This document shows, piece by piece, positions 27,411 to 40,600 of a stretch of 64,000 nucleotides of DNA (its first letter is position 1; each line of letters begins with the position of its first letter). Both the position numbers and the translations under genes were made by a program. The notes beneath the pieces were generated by a model, which was not told the DNA's origin, made no database searches, and saw only the letters and a program-made list of their open reading frames with translations. Source of the DNA: Centropus unirufus (Eukaryota > Chordata > Aves > Cuculiformes > Centropidae); NCBI GenBank assembly GCA_013397695.1, contig VYZI01000019.1, forward strand, positions 4,472,127 through 4,536,126, given 5' to 3'.

Positions 27411-27842
27411 ATCATAGAATGGTTTAGGTTGGAAGGGATCTTAGGGATCATCCAGTTCCAGGCCTCCTGCCATAGGCACGGCACCTTTCACTGGATCAGT
27501 GAAACGCCCCATCCAAAGTAGCCTTGAACACCTCCAGGGATGGGGCATCCACAACTTCTCTGGGTAACCTGTGCCAGCGCCTCACCACCCTCACGGTAAA
27601 AAAATTCTTCCTAATATCCAATCTAAATCTAATCTCTTTCAGCTTAGAAACATTACCTCTTCTCCTGTCATTGCACTCCCTGATAAAGAGTCTCTCCTCA
27701 GCATTCCTGTAGGCCCCTTTAAGTACTGGAAACACTTGATAAGGTCTCCTTGGAGCCTTCTCTTCTCCAGACGGAACAACTCCAGCTCTCTCAGCCTGTC
27801 ACATGAGAAGTGATCCAGCCCTCTGATCGTCTTCATGGCCCT
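27411..27842 (-). mobile_element. CR1 LINE, 3'-terminal fragment
   Basis: Read on the minus strand, this ends with the avian CR1 3' hallmark: TTCCAACCTAAACCATTCTATGAT. The translated upstream part reads RLRELELFRLEKRRLQGDLI, then KGAYRNAEERLF, then FRLDIRKNFFTVRVV, RRWHRLPREVVDAPSLEVFK. This is the end of the CR1 ORF2 protein. Frame breaks and missing 5' sequence show a dead, 5'-truncated copy. CR1 is a non-LTR retrotransposon common in birds and reptiles. Confidence 0.95.
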
Positions 27843-30800
27843 ATATTATGATAAGATAATGATACACTATGTAAATATATATGTGTATTTATGTTCGGTT
27901 AAACATGTATATATAATGACTACACTAGCCGGGGAGGAATCGCCTCCTGCTGATGAGAAGAATTTCAGCAAATTCCTAATGGGGAAAAGGTGTTAAGTAC
28001 GTTTTATCTGAAAATGTCCATTAAAAAAAATAGTCTTTAAAATTACATAGATACTGAATCCATTGCGCTAGGGTGCCGCCCTTTGGCATATGCTATTAAT
28101 TGTGGAGGTTCCCCTAGTGAGTGCAGACAAAGCTGCTGCCACTGTTGGAAAATTCAGACGTATCCCCCAAATGGCATATTAACAATGAGATCTTTCAGAG
28201 GAGGATCCGTGACTCATCTGAGAAGAAAAATGGGTCATTCACTACATGGAACCATCTGAAAGGAACAGCAGCTTTTGGGGGGTTTGCTCAGTTTAACACA
28301 GAAACATGGAGAAAGTATTGCAAGACAGGATGCAGTGGCTGTAGCTGCCAGATAATATGAGCATTGAGAGTTTGCACTTGAAAAAACCCACCCCGAGAGG
28401 CATTTTGTTTGTATGGTCATATTCTAAAACCAGAAGTGGAAGAAACTGCAAGCGTCCTTCACTACTGCCTCTCCCTACTCCACCCAAAGCCACAAATTCA
28501 CCAATCCTTTCCAAAAGTCACATCCTGGGAGTAGCCCAGGTTGAAGGGACCAAAATCCCCAGTGGCAAGATGCTTTGGGAGCTCCATGGCTGTTGTCCTG
28601 GCAGCTGTACCCGCAAGGGACATCCCTGCAGCAGGGAGCATCCAGGGGGGCAGGATAACACGCAGTGAAAGATGAATTTACTGTTAGATACAAAACACAC
28701 CCTCGAAGGTTGAATCCAGGCAAGGCTTTTTTGGCACCCTGCCTGGGTTACTGCCAGAGTGGGAGCCACTCTGTTTTACCTGTGGGGTTAGGGGACAATA
28801 TCCGTGGTGATATCGGGCCAGGTGTGCATGGGGCATTGGAGGGATCACACGCCCCACACTGATACAGCAGGTTGCTAGAAGGAATCGATGCAGAAAAGGG
28901 GCAGGTTATAAAGCTAGCATTTAAGATTTCATTAGAGCTGTCAATCTTATTGGTATTACCAAATCACAATCACTTTCGTAACCCAGTTAAATGCAAGGCA
29001 ACTATCTACGTTCGATGAATACATTCATCATTTGCATTCAGCTTTTATTTGGCACCGCGACTTTGTGTGATGCTTTGGAGACCAATAAAGGCCAGGGCCC
29101 ATTCCTGTGAGTACTCAGCCCCCACACTGATGAAATAGCAGATTTACTTTCTGTAATCCTCACTTCTACTGTTTCCTTCCCCTTTTTCTGCCCGCGACCT
29201 TCGCATTTGGTATCTTCTGCATGCAATCCATGGCCAAAGGTGGGAGGATGGAAAGGTTGGCCATGATGAAGGAAACAAGGTCTAGCAGCCCCTGTGCCTC
29301 ACACAAGCACCAATGGAAGCACCGATGTGCAGACCCGGAGTCCACAAAGTTGTTTCATCTTCATGCAGTCAAGCTGCTCAAAACAAATTCTAATTGCTGA
29401 CCTGCCACTATGTCCTGCCTCCTAATTTAATTACCTCAACAAGATAGAAGAGGAATTAGTAGCGAGTGGATTTTCACCATTAAACAACGAGTTGACAATG
29501 AATGCTAAACTCTTAAACCACTGCTAGATTGTGGGTCAACTGACTTTCAGGAGCCCGTGGACATAGAATCTAAACAGCATCCAAATCAAATTAATTTTGT
29601 CTTCAGAACAAAAAAAAAAAAAAAGCCTTCCCCATCCTCTTCAACAGCCACAGAGGGGATGAGCCAACCAAGCGCGCACTGCCTGGGCCAGGGGCTATGT
29701 TACTGGGCTTCTCTTTGAGGGATGCATTTCTAACACACACCACACTCCAGCAAAGTTCCCATTCAGAAATCTGCTTAATAACAGCACCAGGCACTCCCAC
29801 ACAGCCCTGACAAACGGTGATCTATACGTCTCCTGACAAAGAGCTTCACAAATGATGCAATCAACAGCCCGGCATAATTTTCAAGAAATACAAATGGCAA
29901 ATATCTAGTTGTCATGGAAACCCTGAGAGCCAAACTAGACTTTTTTTTTTTTTGCAGATTACCCAATACAGCTACATTTTGCCAGCACAGCAGGACTGTG
30001 GCACCTGGGAGCTCCCTCGGGGACACCAACCAGCTATCCCTGAGGAGTACCAGCTCTTTCATAATCTGCTCCAAAAAGTTCCACCCTGGCTATCCGACTC
30101 CAGGGGATTCATGCTACAGCCGTTCCTCCCTCACATCACCTGTGCTTTGGCTTCACGGCCTACAAAGCCGACTGGTTTTATAAGCAGAAACCGCAGCAGA
30201 AATTGGTCTCCTTAGATCTGGGCTTTCCATATGATCAGCAGCGTCTCATATAATTTACACCCAGGAATCAAAGTTTCCAGCCAAGTTACCAAGCCCCTGC
30301 CAAACAAAAGCAGTTGCTAAAAAAAAATAAATGGCTGCGCTGCAGGGCCCTGTGCCAAGAGGGGGACAGGGCTGCTGACCCATGGACCCCTTTCCACAGA
30401 AAGCTTGGAAATCCTTGGCCACAAAAGACAGGGAGACTTTTGGGGCACTGATAAGGAGCAATCAGCAGCAAAACAGGCCCTGGTGCTGTCATTGGGTCGG
30501 CCTTGCGCCACGGCCTAGAGGATCTCCCAGCAGAAACAAGCCTCTCCCAGAGGAAAACCAGCACTGCTGGAAGCTTCATTCCACTTTTGTTATTAACTGA
30601 GGTGCCATTACATGCCAGAGTTTATAAATCCACCTTCAATCACATCCCTGGCCCTTCTTGACAGCCCCCTCAGCTCAGAGCCTGGCCCATCCAAGGGGCA
30701 GCTGGGCTCAGCCGTGCCTAGGAGATGCTTTTCCCACCAAGTTTGTCCTTGCTGGCTCCCTGCCATCCTGCTCATTCCCTGGCAGCAGCAGGGAGCAGCT

Positions 30801-33800
30801 GGTGCGAGGCGGGATGGGAAACCCTCACCACAGAACAGCAGAAATATCTCGGTTAAGCCAAAATCCACTGGGACCTGCCTAACACGGACAAACCCTGCTC
30901 ACCTTCCCGGTGTCCCACTGCTTCATCTCTCCTTGCAGCACACATGTGGGATGCGCCAGAGCTGGGGGTTTCACGCCAACGCCATCACACGGATACCTAA
31001 AATCACTTATTTTTATTTACCTCATCATTTAGGGCTTTTTGGCTTGGGGGTGCCGGTGGTGATGGATCTCACTGTCACAGCCAGGAGACATCTATCATTT
31101 ACTCTCTGGGCTGCTGGAAGATTTCAAAAATTTTTAGTTTTTTTAAATTTTTTACCTCAAGATGCCGTAGTTTCCCTGCCGAAGGAACGCCCTGCCGCGT
31201 TCTGGCCCCGGGGCAGGAGCTGCTCTGCTCGGCAGGCGATTAAAAGCGAGGGACTGTGAGCTTTCTCCTCACAGTTCAGCTGTGCCGGCCTCATCCTCCC
31301 AGCGATTTGCAAGGGCGGGAAATCTTCCCGAATTTCCACAGGAAAGGAAAGCTCAGCCCAGCCAGCCGCTTGGGCAGCCAAGATTTAGAAAGCGGGGAGG
31401 GAAATCATCACCCTGCACCCCTGCGCCCCAGCAGGCGCTGACAGCACAGGGTTTGTCTCCACAGCCCTGGAAAACCGGCAGCATGTTTCAGGAGAAAAAA
31501 AATTAAACAAAAACAAAAGGCGAATGGCCCAGACAGGCCCATCTCCCCAGCCAGGAGTGCGGGCCATGCTGTGTCTCCAGGCCATGAAATGGGGTAGGGG
31601 AGGGTCGGGACATTTATCACCAAGAGATAATTCTTTTTCTTCGCTCCCAGGGTACATCACACGCGGTTCGCGCTTAGCCCGGCTTTCACGGGTTACAGAG
31701 GAAGGTGTTCGGCTCCCGAAAAACTCAAGAGACACCAAAGGACCCTGGGCGCTTAGGGGCGATGTGCCAGTCCTGCTGCTGCCAGGTTTCTCACCGCCCG
31801 AAGCACATGGAAGGGCAGAATGGAGAAATTCCAAATAACCGGGGATTTGGGGGCTATGGGACAAGCAGTACAGAAAACCCAAATACAAATATTTAGCCTG
31901 GAGAACTACAGCTCCTCCCAGCCACCCGGAGCCTGGGACTGTCCGCACCAAGGGAAAGGGCACATCCAACCTCCCTCCGAGCACTGACCTCACCAGGTCT
32001 ACTAGAAGTTCCTTAGGAAGGTGAAAACTCCTGTTGCTTTCTGAATTTTATTTGATTCCTGTGAAACAGAAGTCACTAGCTAAGAGAGAGGGTTGTTTTT
32101 CAAGCAAGGATCCTGGAGCCTGTGGAGAAAACCAGGGGAGGGGGTGGAAAACAAAGGCCCTATTAACTTCGGTCCCGACTTTCAGGTCACGCATGTTCGG
32201 TCCCTTTTACCTGGAAATGAAGATGTTAATTGGAGCTGACAGCTTTCAGAGGTCTCCCCATTAGTAATATTTTTAGCCGCAGTTGGGCCCAAGTCTTCAA
32301 ACAGTTTCCCAAGGGAAGGTTTTAACCTTTCTTTTGAAGCATCTCATGCCACTAGGAGGGAAAAAAGTGGGATTTGGCTTGAGTGGAGCCCCAGCTCCGG
32401 TGAACAGGTTACACAGGAGGAACAGGGAGAAGAAACTGGGGAGAAGCAGCATGGAGCAGAACTTGGCACCACGTGGATCCCCACAGGGGATCTCTAGGGC
32501 AGCAACAAAATGATTCCTCAAATCCTTCTTCTGCCACAGCTCAGACCCTACACATCTACATTTTGTTAGCTTATTAGATTCGATAACTTTTTTCTTTAAT
32601 AGCCGATTTATTTGCATACTGTTTTCGTCTATATGCAGTTTATTGTTTTCAGATGAAGCAAAAGTTTTGAGAAACCACATTACAACTTGCATGCTTTCCA
32701 TATAAATATATGGATAGTGCATATAAATAAATTCCAATTAAAATAACATCTTTTTATGTCTAAGTTTTATCCATTTATAGATATCTTGTGTTTAGGTATT
32801 TAAATATAAAATATAAAAACATGTGATCAATCATGGCAGAATTTCCTTAGTTTAGAAGCCTGCTCCAATGCACAGATTTTCCACTTTCACCACCATCACT
32901 GTTCGCAGTTTCTCTCCAATTGGAAATTTAGCTGTGATCTGCCCTGGCACCCAGGGAAGCAGTTTAAAGCTTCCCACAGAGCCGCAGTTAGTTACCTCAC
33001 TGTAACTAGCGTAATCACTCCCTAAAGCCTTAGTTTTGACATTTTATTTCTCCAAGATGGTGACATCAAGTGAGAGCAGAGAATTCCATGAGGGCGCTTT
33101 TGCTCATCTTCTCAGGCAGCGGCCAAGATGGGGCAGCCCAGGGCTGTCTCAGCTGCTTTGCTATTGTGAGACCCTGGGGCTTTGCCAGAGCACAGTAAAA
33201 AGGGACGCGTTATGCCAAAGAGAGGGCAAGGGACTGGAGGGGGAGGCAGCCCCCTCTGCGTCGGTCTCCTTCCAAAGACACCTGGATGCCAGGGGACTGT
33301 GTGGGACAATGGGGCACAGCACAGCAGCTCTCCAGGGAGCACCAGACTTGCTGCGTTTGACTGGGGGCTGGTAATGCCCTCGCGGCTGTGTCCGCTGAAA
33401 AATCATGGTTTTGTCCCAGTTGCGCTGCCCTCCCCTTGGGCCTTGGCACCATCAGAGCGTCACCTGCACTCAGGCTCTGCAAACTCACCCCTACCCAAGG
33501 AAGAGGGTCCGGTCTCCCACTGAGCATCTTGAACAAGGCTCACCAGGCTTGCCCCAACACACACCTCCCCCCAGAAGTTATTTCCCTGGATGAGAAAAGC
33601 ACCTCTGGTACCAGCACAGAACAGGAGGGCATCAGCACGGCTACGGAAAAGAGCCTGCTCTCCTCATCCTGCTTGAAAACAGGTTCATGAGGATTGGCTG
33701 ACCCTCACCCGGTGCACATTAGCCCTCCGCCTGCCCTCCTCCCAATTCTGTCAGCCTAAAGCAGGCAGGGCCACCGATGGATGTGGGTTTGGATGCTGCA

Positions 33801-34054
33801 AAGGTGTGGGGCACAGAGCAGTCCTGTACACCCCATGCGATGATGCCACGTAGCTGATGCGGAACCGACAAAGGGCAGAGTGTCCACAGACTGCCTCAAG
33901 GACCCCAAACCCCACTCAGGGTCAATAAAAAAGCTTTCCCAGGTACCCAGTTTTCCACAGCGCACCTTATTAATACCGAGCAGATAGGGAGTAATACCAG
34001 CTCCTTTTGCATGAGATTCCGTATCCTTGGGGAATTGCTAGAAAGACAGAAGAA
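27843..34054. other. Intergenic downstream of CLEC19A; no gene recognised
   Basis: There is no exon, tRNA or repeat body that I recognise. AT-rich candidate regulatory stretches lie at 28920-29045, 29385-29510 and 32540-32840. A GC-richer part at about 31150-31950 has open frames on both strands without motifs. Confidence 0.6.
29610..29624. repeat. Poly(A) run of 15
   Basis: A plain homopolymer. No retrotransposed body was recognised beside it. A run of 13 T occurs at 29941-29953. Confidence 0.85.
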
Positions 34055-34530
34055 CCTCCACCTGCTGTTTCCTGTTTATTTTAGTAGAGAGGAAAATAAT
34101 GTGCACAAAAGACATTTTGCATAACTTAACAGAAAATAACACTTTTTCTCTACTCTTCACAGATCAATGGGCTAAATTCAACAGGCAGAGTAATTACCTA
34201 CACATGGCTATATTTTGGTACTAACAGTCTGCTGTATTGATAAAATCATGGGTTTCCTCTAATACACTGCAATAATTGATCTGAAACCCAAAGCCAGGCT
34301 CTGGGGGGCTCCTTTGCTGTTAAACGCAGCTCCCAGCACTGTTTGCCCAGGGGGATGGTAAGCACCAGGTTCCCCCCTGCAGTGCTCCCAGGAAGGATTT
34401 TGCAGCTGGGAGCTTGGGATGCTGAGCAGCTCCACAGCTCTCACCACCCGTGCCCCATCCTGGCTGCTTTTCCCTGGTACAGCTGGAGAGATGACCCAAA
34501 ACGAGGGGCTTGCAGGCAGCACCAGCAGCC
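34055..34530 (-). other. CLEC19A: CLEC19A 3' untranslated region (inferred extent)
   Basis: This noncoding sequence follows the CLEC19A stop and ends about 20 bases beyond a minus-strand AATAAA at 34075-34080. The downstream flank is GT-rich (minus strand), as expected for cleavage. The 475-base length is inferred. Confidence 0.5.
34075..34080 (-). terminator. CLEC19A: CLEC19A poly(A) signal AATAAA
   Basis: This is the first canonical AATAAA on the minus strand after the CLEC19A stop, and the sequence beyond it contains GTGGAGGTTCTTCTGT-type GT-rich DNA. Confidence 0.5.
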
Positions 34531-34610
34531 TCAGTCCAAGGCCAGCGAAGGGATCTTGCAGACAAATGGGAAGGCTCTGCCGCAGGCGTTGTCATTCCAG
34601 GAGCGCAATG
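34531..34610 (-). CDS. CLEC19A: CLEC19A exon 5: WND motif and C-terminus
   Basis: This exon is 80 bp including the TGA at 34533-34531. The acceptor is GGGGGGTAG, with C/T sequence weak close to the junction. It encodes LRSWNDNACGRAFPFVCKI and then PSLALD. The WND motif (166-168) and the last two cysteines C171 and C179 complete the lectin fold. The frame has no useful upstream Met, so it is easily missed. It was placed by phase and by the expected WND-C-C ending. Confidence 0.93.
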
Positions 34611-37600
34611 CTACCCCCCAAAAAAACCCCAAAGTTGTTAGCCAAAAAAAGCCATCAGGAGGTAACTACGCACTGGCCTCAGGACCGAGTCCTCCTGTTG
34701 TTTGGGAGGCTTTCCCTGGATGTTCTTCCATTTGGGCTGCCCCCAGCTGTGCCCCTTCCCAACATCCTCATCCCAGTCCTGTGGGAATGCTGGTGGGAAC
34801 GCTAGGCCCCAGCTCGAACACGGTAGTAGGCAGGTGCCTGAAAACACAGCCTATATCCCACAAAATATCAACAGGTTGCACGTGGATGGGGCGTTGAGGC
34901 ATGTCCAGGGGCTCTGGATACACCTCACCAGTCTCACTGGCACTTAGGGTGTGACAGGGGACTTCTGCACAAGTGGGATCGTGCCTTGACTCAGCAAGGT
35001 GCCACTGGCCTGACTGAAGGATGGAAAAGCTGGCAAACCGATGGGTGTTTCCATGAGCCTCCCATGTGGGCGGGGAAATAGGAAAATTTGACCTTTGGCT
35101 AAATTCAGTAATTCTTCACAGTGGGTGATGCTTCCCTCCTGACATTGCTATGGGAGAAAGGAGATGGGCTGCAAGCAGAGGGCAAGGGAGTGTGTGTGTG
35201 CGTACATGGTGAAAGAGAAAACACCTCCCTTCCCTGCAAAGGAAGAGGAAAACAGTAATAAAAAAATCCAAAGTGCAAATCCTCAGCCTGCCAGGAACCT
35301 CTTTAAAAAACCAAGGCTCTCAGGGGACTGAATTTATTGACATGCAAATAAGAGCCAAGGCGCCCTGGATGCCCCGTGCAGGACTCACCACTGCTGTGCC
35401 TGTACCAGATCTGCACACAGTCCTCCTCCTCCGGGATGGAGTGGATCCCGTCATCAGGCTGACTGCCGTCCCAGTAATGGTAGTCATAGGAAGAACCGTC
35501 CGTCCACTCGAAGTGACCCTCCTGCCACGGGGCAAGCGGAGAAAGACCATGACAACAGATCTGTGTCTGCAGGAAGAGGGTCCCGCTCCCTTCCAGACCC
35601 CCCCATCCCTGATGCCACACAGCTTGGGAGCATGGGGAGAGGCTGTCACCACTCAGCAAAGATCAAACGGCATGTTTGGGTTTTACAGCTGAAACCTTAC
35701 CCTGGAAAGCCCCGGCATTCACACCAGAGGAAGCCCAGAAATTAAATCCATATATTTTTTAACACATCCACCCAGTTCCGTGCTACTTTTCCATTTATTT
35801 TCCAATATCTACAAAAAAGTTTGCAGATGTGGGACTGTACTCCTGATGGCCACAATTTTTCTCTCCTGCTTATTAGACTATACATTTCCAACACGGCACC
35901 TCTGAAAAGCTGCCCAGTAGCACAAGAAAGCAATGAAACTTGGTGATTTTTGATGTTGGAAACAGTTTATTTGCTCTTCTTTGACCAGCGCTACAACACT
36001 CTTTCTACTAAACCATTAATAGAATATGATCTAGAAAATTACTAATTACTAATTACCATTTATTAATTCTAGTAGCACTCTTTATTTGAAAGCAGACCGA
36101 AGGGGACGAAATGACAATTCTCCCTCACGTGCGGCACAACAGACCCTAAGCCACCACCCAGTTAATGGGGCTATAAGGAGTGAAGAAGAAAATTAAGCAG
36201 CTTTCCAGGAGGAAAATGAAGGGAAGTCCAAATTTAAAGGAGATACCGTGTGTGATTATGGGGACCTCTCACCTGCCGGAGGTCATTGAGCCCTGTCCAG
36301 ATGTCGGTGGGGATGCCCGGCACGCGGCTGTTCACCAGGTCGTACACAAAGACGTTTTCCTCCCAGCTGGCAAAACAGAGCGATACCGAGGTGCTGAGGG
36401 GCCACGTCGGGCAAATGGTCAGGCACGCCCCCGCGCAGCCACCCTCCGGTGGGGACAAACGGGGCCTCCTCTTCTAATTGCTGTTGGTTCATGGCCTGGC
36501 TCTGGGCAGCTGGGGCGCAGCGTGGGCAAGAGGCGTGCGGTGCAGAGCTGGGCGAGAGGGAGCAGGGGAAAAAGCCCGTCTACCCATGTGAAATTTCTAA
36601 CCCTTTTCCAAAGTAAAAAATGTACTTTGGAGGAATTTAGGGAATGCTATGTCACTTTTCCAGCCAGCCCAGCATTTTTACGTGGTCTTTGTGTGCCTGG
36701 TGCATCCAACTTGCCCGGCTGCTGCTGCAAAGGGATGCTCAGGCTGGGACATGAGCCTACGGTTGGCACAGAGGTTGTGCTGTGGGAATGCGACTCCATC
36801 CCCATTTCTTTTCCTCCCTAGGCCATACCAAGATTGGATGACCGGTTTCTGCACTCCTCACCTGTGGATGGAGGCCAGCTTGGCTGATCTGATGCCAATG
36901 GAGAACTCGGCACAATAGAGGTCAGCTTCGGCCCAGGTTTTGTTGATGGGGAAGTACCGGTAGCAATGGCCTTCATACTCGGTCCAGAAGAGCGGGCAGG
37001 AGTAGGCATGGACAGGCTCTGGCATGGCTGGAGGCAGAAAAGAGGACACCCAGCAGCTAAGATCAAAGCATCACGGCTGGGCAGGCAAGCAGACAGTGAG
37101 GTGGTAGTGGAAGTAGCGGTGTCCAGCCCTGCTCCCCAGCCTCACGCAGGCGAATGGCCACCAAACACATGCAGGAAAATCCCCACCGCGGCAGAAGCCA
37201 TGCAAAAGTTTGCAAAAGCCAAGGGCTTCTTGATTTAACATCAGCCTAAATCAGAAGGGACATTTCAAGCCGGTTTGACATCATTTTAGGCACAAAGTGC
37301 TTAAAATAATGGCACTGATTTTGCTGTTGGGGGAATCAAGATATGAGCTCCTCTTGCCCCTGCCAGGCGGTACTGGGGCCACTGGCCTGGACCAGGACCT
37401 GATAGCCAGGGGCTGCAGGGCCAGACTCTGCCTTCCTGCTCTCCCCTCCTGCAAGGCCATCCCCACGTCCTCAGGCCTGGATGCAGCCATGCACGTAGGC
37501 ACGTTAGATTTAGGCCCCCAAAATAGCCAGACGTGGTGCCAGCCTGTCTCTGTCCCACCACCAGATAAGAGCGGGGGCTCGGCTGGGCCGTTCCCTTGCA

Positions 37601-40600
37601 GCACAGCAGGGATGGGTGCCCTGGAGGAGGCCATTCCGGGGCAGGGCACATTTCTGGAGCCTTTGGTGTTGCTGCTGGGTAAACACTGCGGCAGCTTTAA
37701 CACTTCTCTCTGACCTCCTCCCTGTCCCGTTCCCTGCATCACACATGGGGAGGGTGCAGCACAGCCCTCCCCCCGCAACACCTGCGCACACAACCCCCAA
37801 ATATTGGGGCACATAAGCTTAGAGTCAGCTCTCGCAGCTGCTGGGTTCTGAGCCTTGGGGAATTGCCGGCTCCCACGGAGCCGCTTCCTGCACGCTGTGG
37901 GGTCCCGTGAGAGCGAGTGGGTAGACGGGCAGGGAGAGCGTGGGGTTACAGCACACATCAGATGCCATGAAATGATCCATGAATTAAATGGCCTCTGGTA
38001 CTGATGGGCTTGGGGGAAGCGGCTTTCCCCAAGGGTGGGGGGAGAAAAGCCCTGGCAGCGGCAGCAGCGTGGGACATGGGAGCAGCAAGGGCAGTATCAG
38101 CACAGGGAAAAGGAGAGGCCAGGTGAATTCGAAGCAGCTGGGGAAATGTTCATGGAGCTCAATCCTTTCCTACCCCAGCACTAGCAGCTCCGGGCGATGA
38201 TTCCACGTTTCATCAGCTCTGTCAACACAGGGATCTCTGAGCATTTTGCCAATATCCACCCACCAGCCAGGCCCCGGGTCCCTCCTGTCACCCCTGCCAG
38301 GTGACAAACCACAAGTGCAAAGCCTTTCTTCCCTCCTGAGCAAGGCACGGAGGCTGACCAAGCTGACTGCCGGCAGCACCCACTGCGCTGAGCCCTACCA
38401 CCCCTGGCTGCTCCCTCCGGAGCTGTGGCTGGGAGCAGCTCTATATCCCACAGCAGCAAACCTGCCAAGAGCAGCAAGGGGCTCTCTCACCCTCTTCAGC
38501 ATTAGTTACGGGCTGTGGAGGGAAAAAGATAAGGCATACCAGGCTGGAAACAAGGGGAATAGCTTTACTGGAAGGTGGCCAGCCCACAGCCTGCTCAGCG
38601 GCAAAGCAGGGCTCAGCTCTTGGATTCATGCACAGCCATCCTTGTATTTGGAAAAACCTTAGAACGGCCCTAAAAATTCAAACAGTTGCTGTTATTGCAA
38701 TTGAGCAGAGGACCAGGAACAGAGAGATGATATTTCTGGGAGCTAAGCCATCCTCCCGCCTGGCACCAGCCAGGTGTCCCTGCCACACTAAAAGCGAAGC
38801 AGAGGAAGGGCGGAGGGTCAAATCCATGGCGCAAGGCTTCAGCTTCGCTGTCAGGCTGTGGACAAAGTGCATCCCTTCCATCCGGGACGGGGTTGGGATC
38901 TGCTCCCAGCTTGTGGCAACTCCAGGTTGCTGCTCCTCCCTGCCATGGGCAGGCCAGAGCTCCGCATCGGACGAGCATCACCAACTCATCCAGCAACTGG
39001 GATTTTATTACAGAGGCTGTGAAATGTCTTGATAAACTTTTCACCTCTAACAGCACGGTGGCAAAACTCACAGGGCTTAATCCAGCAGCGTCCCCAGCAA
39101 ATGGGGCCCTTGGCTCCTGAGTGCTAATTGCAGCAGACATCCTGGTGCCCTGGGTCCAAGCTGAGCCCACTGGCACCTCAATCATCCAGGAAAATCCCCC
39201 TGGTTTTGTTCAGACCAGGCAAAGCCAAGTCAGAGATGGAGACAGTCCCTCTTTGTTATTCTGGACTGCTTCCCATTAGGTAGCATTAATTTGATGAGCT
39301 TCAGCGAACCAGAGGTGCCTGAAGGAATTTAAGGTTAAATATACCGAAAAGGAAAAATATTGGAGGTCAGTGTTTAATTAGCATCTTTTCTGTTCGGTCA
39401 GGATCAGAGGCTTGGCAGTGTCTTTGGAGAAGAACTATTGCTCCCAGTTCTACAGGCAGGAACAGCTGGGGGTGGTGTTTTACCTGGGGTTTTGGGGGGT
39501 ATTTTTAGCAGAAAGGCCAGAAGAAATTGGACGTGTGGTTGTGAGTATATAAGCCCACTCACGGATCTGCCGGAAAACCCTATAAACCAAGGCACAGCGG
39601 CTGCTGACACTATTTTGGTCTAAAAGGGGATGGGGGAAGCATTTTGGGGCTATTTATCCCTAATCTTCACTTCTAAGCACCCCAGGAAAATATCACCCCC
39701 AGCAGCATCAGCTCCTCTGCACAGGGCAAGGGCAGCACAGCTCTTCTCCAGGGATGAAGGCTCCTGCCAACCCTAAATCATTTCATCCGTGGGTCCTCAA
39801 AGTGCTGGACAAAAATGATGGCAAGATGCTTATTTAGAGAGCAGCGTTTCTAAGGTCAGGGTCATGTTATAACACAGCACCAGCAAAATAAATATCCAGA
39901 CTTGGCTATTTGATTCGTATCAGCTAGATGTTACTGACTCAGAAACGTTGGGAAGTGAGAATTTTGGGTTAGAAAAAGAGATTTGCATGATCTGGGTTTG
40001 TTCCTGTGCCAACAAAACTGCTGCCTTTTTATTTATTTACTAGCTGAGGCCACTGCAGATCCATCAGGAAAATCACTTGTCAGAATCTTGCAGAAGCTGG
40101 CACTGGTCTGCCAAAAAGTTTCACTTCCCTAAGTGGCTGCTTTCCAGCTAGAAATAATTAACTGAGAAAACACCAGCCAGTTTCACAGTTTTTAATTCCA
40201 GGATGCTACTGAAAAAAAGCTGAAACACCAACTGCGTGCCTCCCACTGAGTCAGCCTGGGAAGAGCATTTTTTTCTTGTCTCACCTCCGTCTCTCCATAG
40301 ATTGAACATGAAGTCTGGGGCTAGGACAAGGCTGGCAAGAGACGTCTGTGCAAGGAAGGCTCCCGGGAGGACTAAATCTCCATCGAATATTTTGGGCAGC
40401 AGATTGGATCAGGTCAGTGCTGGCAGCAGATGCTCCTCTGGCTGCAAGGCATAGAGCTGATGACTTACCAAAACCTTGAAGACATCGGGGGACACCTCAA
40501 TGCCTCAAGACATTGTCTTGAAACACCCCCCCTTGGCACATCCATCTGCTCATTATGCCATTTGACTTGAAAAAGCAAGTCAACCTGGACAGGGCACTGC

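Noticed and set aside
29610..29624. Poly(A) run as the tail of a processed pseudogene
   Set aside because: No coding-like body or target-site duplication is visible next to it.
31385..31993. 202-codon minus-strand frame in GC-rich intergenic DNA
   Set aside because: No motif, matching splice sites or repeat family; overlapping frames on the other strand are as long relative to composition.
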